Assembly: GCA_022749755.1 (NCBI GenBank)
Contig: CM040440.1
Span: forward strand, 4,177,769 to 4,241,768
Reading direction: 5' to 3'
Origin: Azadirachta indica
Lineage: Eukaryota > Streptophyta > Magnoliopsida > Sapindales > Meliaceae
DNA: 64,000 bases
Shown here: piece after piece, positions 34,800 to 46,531 of the stretch
Position numbering within the stretch: position 1 is the first letter of the stretch
Layout of the letters: each line of letters begins with the position of its first letter
The notes under the pieces: generated by a model
Told to the model about the DNA's origin: nothing
The model's input: only the letters and a program-made list of their open reading frames with translations
The model's database searches: none
Made by a program: the position numbers and the translations under genes

Positions 34800-36537
34800 T
34801 TATCGCTTCTTGGCATGCCTTTCACAGAAAGATTTTATCCTTTCCAATTCAAGATTTGACGGCTCTATGCCAAAAGATATGCGCAGCCAATTTTTCATTC
34901 CCAGGGATTTCCCTGCAACATTTTGTTACATATTAATGAGATTTAGAATCCAGGATTACCTGGTAAAACAATAACTGATTCTTCTTTAGCTACTTAAGGC
35001 TGAAATCCACGTCATCATTAATGTCTTCTAGCTATGAAATGTTTGGCTTCACCTGTAACAAATATACATAACATGGTCTATACTACATAAATGTTTTTGA
35101 AGCAGAGATAATGTGATAATAAACGATGCAGCTTACCATAAAAGACATAGACCCTTGTGGTTTCGCTGGGCAAGTTATGCAAGGAATCTCCTTAATTCTA
35201 TTGTAGCATATCTCTGCAGCCTCCCTTAGCATGCCAACTTATTTTGAAAAGAATGCCTCATTTGTTTTCCCATGGATCTAAGGTACTGCTCCCTGATTTG
35301 TCGCAGAACCAGAATGCTGAATGTTACTAAATCCAACTGGAACTTGAAAGGTGATAATTTACTGTTATATTTCAATATAATTAGTTCTTCAGAAAAAAAG
35401 CACCATGAAAAACAAACCTGAATGAGAGTTAGGATCAGAGGAGATATCGAGATAGCCCTCGATGTAATTAACAATCTGATAATTTAGGTACAGAACAAAA
35501 ACATATCAGATTAGTGTCGTGGTTCACAAAAATAGTACAGGGGAAGAAGCATACCCCTGATTTTTGAAAGATGCCATTGGGATCACTTGTAACTAGCCAA
35601 CCAAAGCGCCAACCAGGAACTTTCCATCTCTTGGATATATATCCAAGCGTAATCACAGGCAAGATTGATCCAAACAATCCCATCGATATAAAGGGAGTAC
35701 TCCCAAATGTGATATGTTCATAAACTTCATCAGCAATTACAATTATCCCGAGCTTTCTCGCAGTCTCAGCAATCTATATTCAAGAAAATTAACAAACACA
35801 GCAAAACTAACTCCATTATGTTCACACTAAAAATTATTAAACAAAAAAGAAGTAGAGAGGAAGGAAAAGATATATACCTTTTGCAAATGTTGGCAGGGGA
35901 AAACATTTCCACAAGATCTTCCACTGCGACAAGGTCGACTTGCCAGTCCTTTTCCGGAAGAAGACCAAGATGGCGTACTTCAAGATGGCTATGAACCGCG
36001 CAAGCTTCATAGAGTGCGTAGCCAGGTCTAGGAAGCAAAATATTGGCACCAGGACGGGCGAGGACTGTTAATATTACATTGAATGATTGATTGATTGCAT
36101 CCAGTTGTAGGATAAACATCATCTGGTGATAACTTGTATGGGAGGTCTCGATCTAAATAATTGGCTACTCCACTGTAATCTATGAAACATTAGACTAAAA
36201 AAAAGCACATATTGTTATTTTATTGCATTTTTTTTTAAGCATACAGCAGGCATGTATTTAGGTTAAGTAGTTCACCTTCTAGCTGTGAGAATACCAACAG
36301 TCGATGCATAGCAATTGTATTTTCCGGATAGGAGGGCATTGATAATGGCATCTTCAGCAACATTAGTAGTCCGAAAGCAGGGAAAGGCAGAAGGGTCGCC
36401 GTGGCCGACAGGAAAGGAGGGTCTTGGGTCGTTTGTGTTTTGATTTTCCCTTATGGAATCTTTGACTTCTCGAATGGTAATGGCATCAACTCGTAGTTAC
36501 CTGCAAAACACCACTTCTTTACCGACCCATTTTCCAT
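34800..36537 (-). pseudogene. TAT-like pseudogene G
   Basis: All seven exons can be found: 36276-36537, 35878-36172, 35555-35773, 35418-35475, 35137-35292, 34960-35052, 34800-34912. Lesions: exon 1 loses 10 nt and shifts frame soon after MENGSVKKW; exon 2 gains 4 nt in a CAAT run and then lacks about 50 nt that should encode the NPGNP part of the active-site motif; exon 4 loses 2 nt; exon 5 has in-frame TAG and TAA; exon 6 has TAG and a 1-nt loss; exon 7 loses 6 nt in frame. Exon 3 alone is undamaged and keeps the ISKRW lysine, although GYISKRW replaces GSISKRW. Splice sites are largely intact, so it could still be transcribed, but no functional enzyme is possible. Confidence 0.92.
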
Positions 36538-37209
36538 TTCTTTGAGTTGGGAGCTCGATATCATATATATATATATATATATATATATCCGGATTTTGTG
36601 ATTCTCCAGATGGAAGTTATAAACATAAAGAAAAAAAAAAAAGAGATAACAATAATAGTTATTGGATGGGGCTATTTCAATTTTAAACCACAAAGAAAGA
36701 GATACAAGCTTGATTGACTACTCAATGTCGAGTATGATCAGAATGAGTGTTTTAAACGCAATAAAGAAAGGGTTAATTACCAAAATTAGAAAAACACGAC
36801 AAAGGAATCAGTTTCATTCAGAACCGGAAGTGGACATAGTAATTTTAATGGTGATTAGATAGACTCGACATCTCGTGAAATTGGATGTGTGTGAAAAATG
36901 GATTGGCAATTGGCACTAGAAATGAGCAAATGAGAGAATGGAGAAAAAAATACTGTAAACTTTAAACCAATGCAGTTTTGACATAATCCGAGCTCAATTG
37001 TGCTTCAACCCCATGTAATTGCCTTTGGACGTCAATTTCACTGATAATGAAGAATCTTGTATCGATCCAATCAAACTTTTTGCCCAATGGCAATTATGTG
37101 TTAGCAGTCCTTATCTCTCTGCATCAAGCGTTACGGTTTACACAAACTGCCATAAACAATATAATCTGAAATAAAGAGAAACACCAGATGGAAGAAAAAG
37201 AAAATGAAA
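36538..37209. other. Divergent spacer between TAT pseudogenes G and H
   Basis: Shared upstream region of the minus-strand G and plus-strand H. It includes an (AT)13 microsatellite at 36563-36588, just 26 bp upstream of the G start codon. The inversion breakpoint that turned H around must lie in or near here. No gene recognised. Confidence 0.5.
36563..36588. repeat. (AT)n microsatellite
   Basis: About 13 AT units immediately upstream of pseudogene G. Confidence 0.9.
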
Positions 37210-39201
37210 ATGGAGAAAATATGGAAGAAATTGAATTCTAGAGTTAATGAGGAACTGAATGCAGGTACACATAAAAGTGTCACTGCCAGAGGCACTCTGG
37301 GCATGCTGATGCAGAATTCAATGAAGAAGATCAAAGGCCAGTCCTTTCACTCAGCCACGGTGATCCTGCTGCCTTTTCTTGCTTTCGTACCACTCATACA
37401 GCTGAGGAAGCAGTGGTTGATGCTCTTAAATCTGCTAAATTCAATAATTACGCCCCATTTGTTAGTATTCTTCCTGCCAGAAGGTAGCTAGCTTTCTTGC
37501 ATGACAGTTCTATGACTCTTTACCGAATCCTTATCCTTTTGAGTTATTTGATTTTTGGGATTTCATCTATTGATGAACAGAGCTGTTGCGGAATATGTTT
37601 CCCGGGATCTTTCATACCAGTTATCTCCTGATGATGTTTATCTGACATCAGGCTGTGCACAGGCAATGGAAGTCATACTAACGGTTCTCGCCAGTCCTGG
37701 TGCCAACATTCTGTTGCCTCGGCCTGGGTTTCCAAATTATGAAGCTCGTTGTGCATTTAGCCATCTTGACGTTCGTCACTATGATCTTCTCCCCGAAAAG
37801 GATTGGGAGGTTGATCTTGATGCTGAGCTCTTGCAGATGAAAATACTGTTGCTATTCTCACTGTCAACCCAGGAAGTCGTTGTGGCAGTGTTTTTTTCAT
37901 ATGACCATTTGAAAAAGGTTGGACTAATTAGACCTATCTGGACGAAATTCTTCTTGATTTTGCATTTATGATCACAAGTCATAATTGAATTTTTAAAAAT
38001 TTCAGATAGCAGAGACAGAAAAAGAGCTTGGAATTCTGGTGGTTTCTGATGAAGTTTATGGACAACTTACTTTTGGGAGTAAACCCTTTGTACCGATGGG
38101 AGTGTTTGGATCAATTGTTCCTGTAATTACTCTTGGTTCAATATCAAAGAGATGGGCTGTTACCGGTTGGAGACTTGGCTGGCTAGTGACATGCGATCCC
38201 ACTGGCGCCCTTCAAAATTCAAGGGTTCGTTCTCACTTTCTTTCTTCATCTGTTGCATTTAACTGACACAAAACCTTAAATAAGCACAACCAATTCAAAG
38301 TAAGCATGTGCAATTAATTATAAGCGCATTGGTGATAGTCTAACTTGTATCTCAATTTCCTCTCAGATTGCTGACTATATAAAGGCTTGTCTCAACATCA
38401 TGTCAGACCCTGTAACATTCATTCAGGTAGAGCTGGTTTTTCTTCCCTTACCGTTTGGCATATTTACCAGGAAATGTTCACATTTTGTACTAAACATTCC
38501 TTTAATCATCATTGAATGATATGACGCTAACGGTTTTGCACGCGCGTGCATGCTTGCTAGTGTAACAGGGGGCACTTCCGGACATCGTAGACAAAACAGT
38601 AGGTGAATTCTTCTTGGAAAGCACTAATCTGCTGAGGGAAACTTCGGGAATGCTCTGCAATGGAATGAAAGAGATTCCTTGCATTACCTGTCCAACAAAA
38701 CGAGAAGCATCTGTGTTTACCATTTTCCATTTTTCTTAATAAGTTAAGAGTTATGTTTGTTGACAGACAAGGTTTACTGCAGGTGAAGTTGGATCTCTCC
38801 CTATTGGAAGACATTGATGATGATACGGACTTCTGTATCAAGCTTGCTAAAGAAGAATCTGTGATTATTCTACCTGGTGAGAAAGGAGGACATTTTTGCC
38901 CAGGAATATAAAAACATTTGCTTTAAATTTTGATAACATTTCCTGACTGTCGTCCTAAAAAAACCTTGCACAGAAACTCTTGTTTACTAGCATATATGAA
39001 TTCTTTCTTTTCTTCCAATCAGCTATACTTTATCTTTCATTTACCTGGATTTGCCATTATATAGAATTTTGTTCTAATAATGTGGAGATCATAACAACTT
39101 ATTCATATTTTGCAGGGGTTATTGTGGGACTGAAGAATTGGCTTCGCATAAGCTTTGCAGTTGATCCAGAACCTCTCGAAGATGGGCTCGACAGAATTTA
39201 A
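37210..39201 (+). pseudogene. TAT-like pseudogene H (inverted copy)
   Basis: The only array member on the plus strand. Exons: 37210-37483, 37581-37917, 38006-38224, 38367-38426, 38569-about 38724, 38783-38876, 39116-39201. Lesions: a 1-nt type frame change in exon 1 after NSMKK (the downstream frame reads DQRPVLSLSHGDP); in exon 2 a 1-nt loss after GATGCTGAG and a 1-nt gain in the T7 run before CATATG, so about 30 codons, including NPGNPCG, are read out of frame although the ORF stays open; the exon 5 donor ATG|GTAA is changed to ATTTTC; exon 7 ends early at TAA (ATT TAA for ATT AAA), losing about 11 residues. Exons 3, 4 and 6 are intact with the SISKRW lysine. The more diverged sequence suggests an older copy than A-F. 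Confidence 0.88.
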
Positions 39202-42095
39202 TCCTTCATCTTTGCTCCTTGACGTTCAAGAGTGCTTTTACTCCTAGTATGCTTACGTATTGAGCGTCCTTACCATATTCTTTAGCATCTATGAAAGAGA
39301 TCAAACTATACGTGGTCTTGTTTAAGAGAAGAAAATTTTAGTTGGTGGGACATTTTAGACCATTTAATGAAATATTATTGAGAAAAATCACTTCATATAA
39401 TTTATTTACTAACCATTACTAAGCCTCGCCTTTGTTTTAAGCATAAATTGGCAAATACCCACATATCCGGTTTGCTGAGTTAACAAGGGTTCTTATCTTG
39501 TATATTAAATTAAGGGATAATGTAATTTTTCCTCTAATTTTGAAAAAAAGATAAATAGCCTAAGTTTACAATAGGTATGAAATACCTCTTGATTTTTTAA
39601 AAAATGCTAAGATACCCCCTAACTTTAATAGTAATGTGAAGATGTCCCCTCGAGATGACATTTATATTAACCCTGTTCATCCTTAGTTGAATAAACAAAC
39701 AATTTTAACCCTTAATATTAAAATAACTAAATTGTCCTCATTATTAATTTAAAATAACCAACGTAACCTTTATTTATTTTTTAACTTACAGTATTTAATG
39801 ATAATTTCACATTTAATTTTTTTTTTTTTTTTTTACAAAATTCTCATAATTCATTTCGAAAATTAATTATACATAAAAAATTTTATTAACCAATTTAGCC
39901 ATTAAAATTAAATTTACGAAATGCATGGCAAATGAAGCACTTTAACCATTGGCATATGCAATGGTTTTACCATGCTTATAAAAACCTGCACAGAATAAAA
40001 GTGCAACTTCATTCATCATAACATCCCTCCTAAACTTAAACACCTTTCTATCCACTTCATTCACCATACCCTATTTCTGCTACCTCATTCACTTGACTTC
40101 ATTTAAGCCAAATATTTTCTTAATTCAAAATAATAATATATTAGTTAGTTAGCATTCAAAAATTTTATACTATCTAGAAAAATTTCATTGATTGTATCAA
40201 TTAATATTCATAAATCGTCCTATGATTATTTGTTGATTTTAATTTTTGGCTCTAAAAGCCAAACTTTAGAAACTGATTTCTATCTCCTGTTTAATTTTCT
40301 CCATAATTCTCCTTTACATTCTGTATAGAAGATTCCCTCATCCATTACCATAATTTTTTAGTTCCTTTCTTTTGTCATATTTGGATCATGTGTTTGCCCA
40401 GGAAAAAAAAAAATACAAAAACTAAAAACACAAAGGTTAAGGATTGAAATTTTAACTAACATATGAAGTGCAAATTGTTTTTTAATTTTATAATACTTAA
40501 AACGTTGAATTAACTAACTTAGAAAGAAACTACAGTAACAAATATCTGCAGCAAATCTAAAGAAATCCAGTAATAATGTAGTAGCAGTAAACAAAACTAG
40601 CAGCGGCAGTAGACTAGTTTTTCCAAGCCGAAGCAAACTGGCAGTAGTAGGATTAAAATGATCCCTCGGCAGTAAACAAAAAAATAGTAAGCAACTCAGA
40701 GCCAACGGCAGCAAAGAAAATTAATAGCAACCCAGGCATCCTGGCCCCCTGAGGCCGCACAATTTTTTTTTTTTAATTTTTTACTACAAATATTTATATT
40801 TTTAATTCAGTTCTTCAATTTATATATATTTTAACTTTTGTACTTTGAAACATTATTATTTTACCACAAGACAGCAGTAAAGAGGATAATATAAGCAGCA
40901 CCATAATAGTAGTTAATAGCAATCTAGACAGGTCAATAGCAAAGAAGACAGCACCATAGCTTCGCCGTGAAAGCTTCGCGCCAAAGTTGCACCAACGAGA
41001 AAGTATAGAATGTTGAAACTGAATTTGCAAAAGGGTGGTTCCAAAAACATAAAAAAATATTATTTTAAGAGAGTTGTAACGACAAAACAAAATCAGGGGT
41101 ATTTTAATATTTTTCAAAAAATCAAAAGAATATTTCATGGGTGCTGTAAACCCAAGAGGGTAATTACCTTTTCCCCAAAATGTGGGGTAAAATACATTAT
41201 CCCTTAAATTGAAGTAATCCCATTTATGTTTCTTACTTCTATCACACTTCACCTCATGACCGTGTTTATGTTTAATTATGCAGCAATTAAGGTAATGCAT
41301 CCAACTTTTTGCACTATTAAAAAGCACCCTCAAAAACACATTTTATCTTAAATATTAATGATATATTTTCTCCCAAAAAGACAAAAAAAGATGCATTTAC
41401 AAATTATCTATAAAACATTTTTTCTCTTTTTTTGTAATTAGTCTTATGAAATTTCTTTTGAAAGCCTTTTTACGGAAAAAGATTCTTACAAAACACCCCG
41501 AGAGCCAGAAGACAAAGTTAGGGGAGATGTATATTTTGTAAAACCACCAAATTTATCTCTCTTTTCTTTCATCTTTAATCCATGCTGTACCTATTATTTT
41601 CTTTCTCTCTCTCTCTCTCTTTTTTTTTTTTTTTTAAAAATTTTCCGAAAGATCGTTACTATTTTTTTTTCTTTAATCAATGTTAATATTACTTTCTTTA
41701 AAGCAACTGAAAACATACCATTGCCACAGTTCAAGTTCCGAGGTCAACAAATGGAACCCCACTAAATAAAGCCCAAAAAACGGCACCAAACCAAACGGCC
41801 CTTGATCTTTTTTACCGTTGGAGCTCACGGTCCCACTGTCCCCGCCGTCAAAATTTCAAATACAAAAAACAAAACAAAAATAAAGGGAAAACCCATTGAT
41901 CTCTAACGGCTCCTGCATTTTCATCAACATCTGAAAACCTGTCTCATATTTCTTTCAATCGATTCAAAGCCTACAGATTTTGTGACAAAACCGATAACAA
42001 CATCAAAGCCCGTTTACAAGAACCAAAGAATTCTCTCAAAATTTGTTCGAAACAGAAACTTTCTCACAACTAGTTGGACATATCAACTCAAATCT
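39202..42095. other. Intergenic region with large transposon, up to the reticulon gene
   Basis: Flank of pseudogene H, the long-TIR element at 39512-41203, then a (TC)n run at about 41602-41620 and the leader of the reticulon gene (roughly 41880-42095). A 174-codon open frame at 40815-41339 on the minus strand crosses the transposon end and is not a gene. Confidence 0.6.
39512..41203. mobile_element. Non-autonomous DNA transposon with long terminal inverted repeats
   Basis: The left end (AAGGGATAATGTAATTTTTC onward) matches the reverse complement of the right end (GGGATAATGTATTTTACCCC onward) over roughly 110 bp, including shared inner blocks AAGTTTACA/GGGTTTACA and ATGAAATA. TTAAATT borders both ends (39505-39511 and 41204-41210), a possible target duplication. 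The interior of about 1.5 kb holds no transposase-like frame. The long TIRs suggest a Mutator-like or hAT-like deletion derivative; superfamily not settled. Confidence 0.65.
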
Positions 42096-44278
42096 ATGGA
42101 TTCAAACCCTAGCTCTCACACTAAATCAGCATCTCGCCTTGCAAGAATGACCTCTGAAGAACCCTTACATCTGTCTCTAGACCTTGTTTCTCCCTCTCCG
42201 AAGAAAACGTCATCACAGTCTCCTCTACTCCCTCCAGAATTACTGCTACTGTCACCTTCTCCACTGAGAAAATCAAGAACTCGTCTGGCGGATCGTCTTG
42301 AAATGGCCGAGGAGGTGGGTTTGGAGCCAACTGGGTCTCGCAGGAGATGCAAATCAAAAGGGGCTCAAACGGGTATGTTGGGATGTGCCTCGCCGAGGAA
42401 TAATCGACGGTCGAGGAGAAGATCAGAGATGGAGATAAGAGATGAGAGGGATATTGGGTTTGTGGATGAGATTGGGAAGCTAAGGAAAAGAAGGCATAGC
42501 GTGCGGTCAAAGAAAGAGAAGCTGAGTTTGGTCCCTTGTGTTGCTTCTCCGAGTTTATCTCCAAGTAAGTGTTGATGATTCTTTGTTTGTCAATTGGTTT
42601 AATTATTATTATCATTAATTTGGGTTTTATGGATTGATTTGTGATTGGTTTGATGGTGATTTGTTGAAATATAGAAATGGACAATGGAGGAGAAGGGAAT
42701 CTTGATCGAATCGGGCAGATGCTTGCGGAGTTAATTATGTGGAGAGATGTTGCAAAGTCAAGCCTTTGGTTTGGTCTTGGGTGTCTCTGTTTCTTGTCTT
42801 CTGGTTTTGCGAAAGGAGTTAGCTTTAGGTGTGTAGGTCGTTTTCTCTCTACTTTGTTTCATTTAATTTTGTTTTTTGGTTATGATTAAGATCTCTAAAG
42901 TTTCATAATTTCATGTTTTTAGCATCTTTTCGGCCATTTCCCAACTTGGGCTTCTATTCTTGGGCGCATCATTCTTCTCAAATTCAATCTTGCAAAGGTA
43001 GGAATCCAATTTGTCACCTCATTTTATGCTCTAATTCATCCATGTTCCTTCCAAGGCTTGTAATTGGTAATTTACAGAAATAATGGTGAAAAGAGGCGCG
43101 AGTTTAAGCTGAGAGACGAGGACATTTTGCGATTTGGTAGACTAATACTTCCAGCTGCAAACCTTGCAATTTCTAAGACAAGAGAGCTTTTCTCAGGAGA
43201 GCCATTGATGACCCTCAAAGTAACAACAGATATTCCTTTGGGCGTCTCTCTTAAAGAATTTTACCGTTTAGGATCTAGTTCTTATATCAGCCTTGTCATG
43301 CTTCTGGTTACAGGTAGTTCCATTTTTGCTCCTAGGAGCTGAATATGGCCATCTCATAACAATGTGGAGGCTCTGCGGAATTGGTATGATAACTACAGTG
43401 TTGATACCCATCTCTCAGTTGCTGGTCACTTTATGAATCTTGTTTCTAATTTAGCTGCTGATGCAAATGCTTTGGCGATTGTTGTGAATTTGAACAGGTT
43501 TTTTCATCAGCTTCACTCTCCCAAAACTGTACTCTTGCTATTCTAATCATATAAACCAAAAAGGTTCATAGAACTCAGCCATGTACTTGAATTTAGTTCA
43601 CTTAATCTCTCTGTTTATCTTTTATTGAAGTGAATTTTGGTTATTGCAGTTGAGAACACAAAACATTGGTTACTGGAAGCATGGGGTGCTTGTTCTCACA
43701 AGAAAGTCGTGGCAGCATCAGCAGCCATGGCATTTTGGAATCTATCAACTGTAAAAACCCGTATTTTCATAGGTAATATTCAGATGACGTGATTAACCTG
43801 TAGTCCATAGTTTTGGTGCGGATTGATTTCTTATGAGACTGTAGAATCACAGGAAAGAATCTCTCTACTGAAAAGGGTCTCACTTTATTTAGAACTGGTC
43901 CCAAGCTTTTGAGCAATAATCCTTCCATAATTCACTGCTTAAGTGATTAATCAATACGTATAACATTTTCTTTCCCATCTTCCTGAAAAGGATTTTGCAA
44001 ACTGTAAATTTTTATCATTAGTAGCTTTTAATTACAGCCCCTTTATTCATAGGTTCACCTATGGCTCAAAACCTTGCTGACCGACCAGCACATGTTTGCT
44101 AGTTTCTAATGTGCTCGATGTGCTTTTCTTTGCAGCATTTATCTCCTTGGTAATACTCCGTTGCTGCCGGCAACATCTAGTGTCAAAACCAGAAACGGAA
44201 GAAGCAGTAGAAGGGGAAGAAGAGCAGCAGCAACAGCAAGCACTGGTGGTGGCAGAGGTACCGGATAGCCAGAAGTAG
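42096..44278 (+). CDS. RTNLB17-like: Reticulon-like protein, RTNLB17 type
   Basis: 413-residue plant reticulon. Exons: 42096-42564, 42675-42828, 42923-42997, 43078-43219, 43314-43383, 43498-43563, 43650-43772, 44136-44278, all GT-AG and in frame. The N-terminal half (about 1-165) is Ser/Arg-rich and basic, beginning MDSNPSSHTKSASRLAR with the motif LLLLSPSPLRKS. The reticulon homology domain follows from about 171: MWRDVAKSSLWFGLGCLCFL, a second hydrophobic stretch ILQR, then PFLLLGAEYGHLITMWRLCG and FISFTLPKLYSCY, i.e. two long hairpin membrane regions. The tail is Glu/Gln-rich and lacks the KKxx signal of many plant reticulons. Reticulons wedge into tubular ER membrane and create curvature. 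The long basic N-terminal extension is typical of the RTNLB17-23 group. The start is the first ATG after a leader containing no in-frame ATG. Confidence 0.9.
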
Positions 44279-45299
44279 CACTCTCTTAACACCAATAAGG
44301 AGTTCCTTAAATAGACATATGAGGGCACTGCATGTACTCTAGAAAACTAACAGCTAAATGGTGTATTATAGAAATGACTCATCCATTATCATCATCATAT
44401 AATAAGTGTCTTTAATAACAAGTGCTTGTATTTGTTCTGCTTATTTCTTTGTCTTTCATTTCAGTTTTGAGAGAGTGCATAAGGGAAATTTGGAAAAAAG
44501 AAAAATGGGAAGAGAGATTTGGTCAACTTGTAAAATCTAAATATGATTGGAAGGGATTGTGATGTAATGGTGTGTTGAATTCTAACTTCGTCTGCATAAG
44601 GAGACGCAACTCCCAGTACAAAGGTAAATTTTACCCATTCAATTTACTTGTAATAATGCCACAAAATAAATACGAGTTTCGCAATAAATTACAATGAATC
44701 GGTCAAATATGCGCTATATAGACAACGAAAGCTAGAATTTCGTCAATTTAAATTGATGATAGTCTTAAATTAAAGAAAAAAAATTTCAAAAGTTTTTTAT
44801 TGTATAAAAACGATAATTCTTCCATTCAAATTCCGAAACCATAAATAACAAAGAATATAAAAATAATTGGAAAACTAAGTCTCTTTTTATTTTGAAATAA
44901 TTCTGATTGAATTTTTTATTTTTGAGATAAAAAGATACTTAATAACAATAGCATTTATACTACAATTTTTTAAATTAAGATTCCTATGAAATTTAAGATT
45001 TTATTTTTTTTTTTAAAAAAAAAATCTAAGACAAATACATTTTCGCGTTGCCCAATGACACTTGGAAGCTGGAAGTTCTTGTCCAATGATACATAGACAC
45101 GTGCTCGAAGCTCATTAATCCTCCCACAAACCAAAAAAGAAGGCCCTCTCATTTCCTCGAAAGGACATTGGAAAAGCCCAAATACAGAAACCCTAACAAC
45201 CTCGCGTCATTTGGTGCTCTTCCTTTCCCTGCCCTTCTCAGTCGCTTCAATTTTCATTCCTTCACAAAACCTAAGCGTAGAATTAGGGTTTTTGTTGCG
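44279..45299. other. Intergenic region between reticulon and OB-fold genes
   Basis: 3' UTR of the reticulon gene, AT-rich spacer and the leader of the OB-fold gene. The OB-fold frame is open upstream to 45168, but that codon is TTG, not ATG. Nothing else recognised. Confidence 0.6.
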
Positions 45300-46531
45300 A
45301 TGGCGACAGCAGGTGCGACTACGAAGAGAAAGCCAGTTTTCGTGAAGGTTGAACAGCTGAAGCCAGGCACCAGTGGCCATACGCTGACCGTCAAGGTGGT
45401 GTCTTCGAAGCCCGTTCAAGTCAACAAGCCACGTGCCGGAAGGTCATTGACAACCCTTGGTCAGCCTACTCGCCCCCCTCGCATAGCCGAGTGCCTTGTC
45501 GGTGACGAGACCGGCACCATCTACTTCACCGCCCGCAACGACCAAGGTATATTTGTTGGGTGTTGCCTTTTGTTTTCTAATTAGGGCTTTTAAAGGTTTG
45601 ATTTTTCTTGTAATGTGTGAGATATGAAAGCTGGTCACAGAAGAAAATAACTGGAAATTGCCTATGGGTGCTGAAGCTGATGGGCAACCATTTTGTTTAT
45701 TATTATTATTATTATTATTATTATTTGGTTGGAAATGTTGATGTTACATTGGAATGCTGAGAATGAAAATACTGTTAAAGAAGTGTAAATTTTTCTGCAT
45801 TTTTTGGTTCACTTTAATAATTGGTGCATCAATATGTTCAGCATATTTAACCACAAGAATCAATATGTTCGGTATGTTTAACCGGGAGTGTCAGGAGTGA
45901 CATGACATGCTGTCAGAATGGAATCCCCCTTTCAGATATTATATCACACCAGTTTTCTTACTACTAAAGGTTGTAGGGTCCGACGGTCTCCCAAGATTTG
46001 AACTTGATGCCCATTAGCAAGGCTGAGTATTGAGCATGTAAAAATGTGTTGTTTGTTTAGTTCAAATAGTGTATTTACCATATCAGCAAATAGGGGTTTG
46101 TTCTCAGCTCATCTTTCATTTACGTATTTTATGATTTGATTTGTCTTGTGGAGCTTGGAATTGCTTACACTTTTAGCTGCCAGGTCATTAGAATATGTTT
46201 TGCACCCAGCTTCAAAATGGAACGCTTGAAGGGTTCCAGTGTTCTGTCGCTTTGATCACTATAAAGATGCTATGCCTGTGTTTTCTTGTGTATTAGCTAG
46301 CTGTTATGTTTCAAGGTATGGTCTTGATATCTTTATTTTCATGCAGTGGACATTATGACCCCTGGCACTACTGTGAATCTGCGTAATGCCAAGATTGACA
46401 TGTTCAAGGGGTCAATGAGGCTAGCCGTTGACAAATGGGGACGTATTGAAGTCACTGAACCTGCTAACTTTGTCGTTAAAGAGAATAATAATCTTTCTTT
46501 AGTGGAGTATGAGCTAGTTAATGTGGAGTGA
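45300..46531 (+). CDS. OB-fold nucleic-acid-binding protein (At4g28440-like)
   Basis: 143-residue single OB-fold protein, two exons 45300-45546 and 46347-46531, one 800-base GT-AG intron. It begins MATAGATTKRKPVFVKVEQL. The fold is recognisable from the LKPGTSGHTLTVKV first strand, ECLVGDETGTIYFTARNDQ, DIMTPGTTVNLRNAKIDMFKG and LAVDKWGRIEV. It resembles the SOSS-B/hSSB1-type OB folds that bind single-stranded nucleic acid, and matches the plant family usually listed as uncharacterised At4g28440-like. Probably nuclear or cytosolic; no targeting peptide when started at the ATG. Highly conserved housekeeping-type protein; molecular role not established. Intron carries a (TTA)n repeat. Confidence 0.92.
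45697..45725. repeat. (TTA)n microsatellite
   Basis: About nine TTA units within the single intron of the OB-fold gene. Confidence 0.9.

Noticed and set aside
39505..41210. PiggyBac-type element suggested by TTAA at both ends
   Set aside because: The ends begin GGG rather than the piggyBac CCC, and TTAA is part of a longer AT-rich TTAAATT match, so the resemblance is weak.
40815..41339. 174-codon open frame on the minus strand
   Set aside because: It spans the right inverted repeat of the transposon, has biased low-complexity composition and no family motif.
42121..42684. 187-codon open frame antisense to the reticulon gene
   Set aside because: A shadow of the Ser/Arg-rich exon 1 on the other strand; the sense gene explains the openness.
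45168..45299. 44-residue N-terminal extension of the OB-fold protein resembling a transit peptide
   Set aside because: The codon at 45168 is TTG, not ATG, and the family starts at the ATG at 45300.
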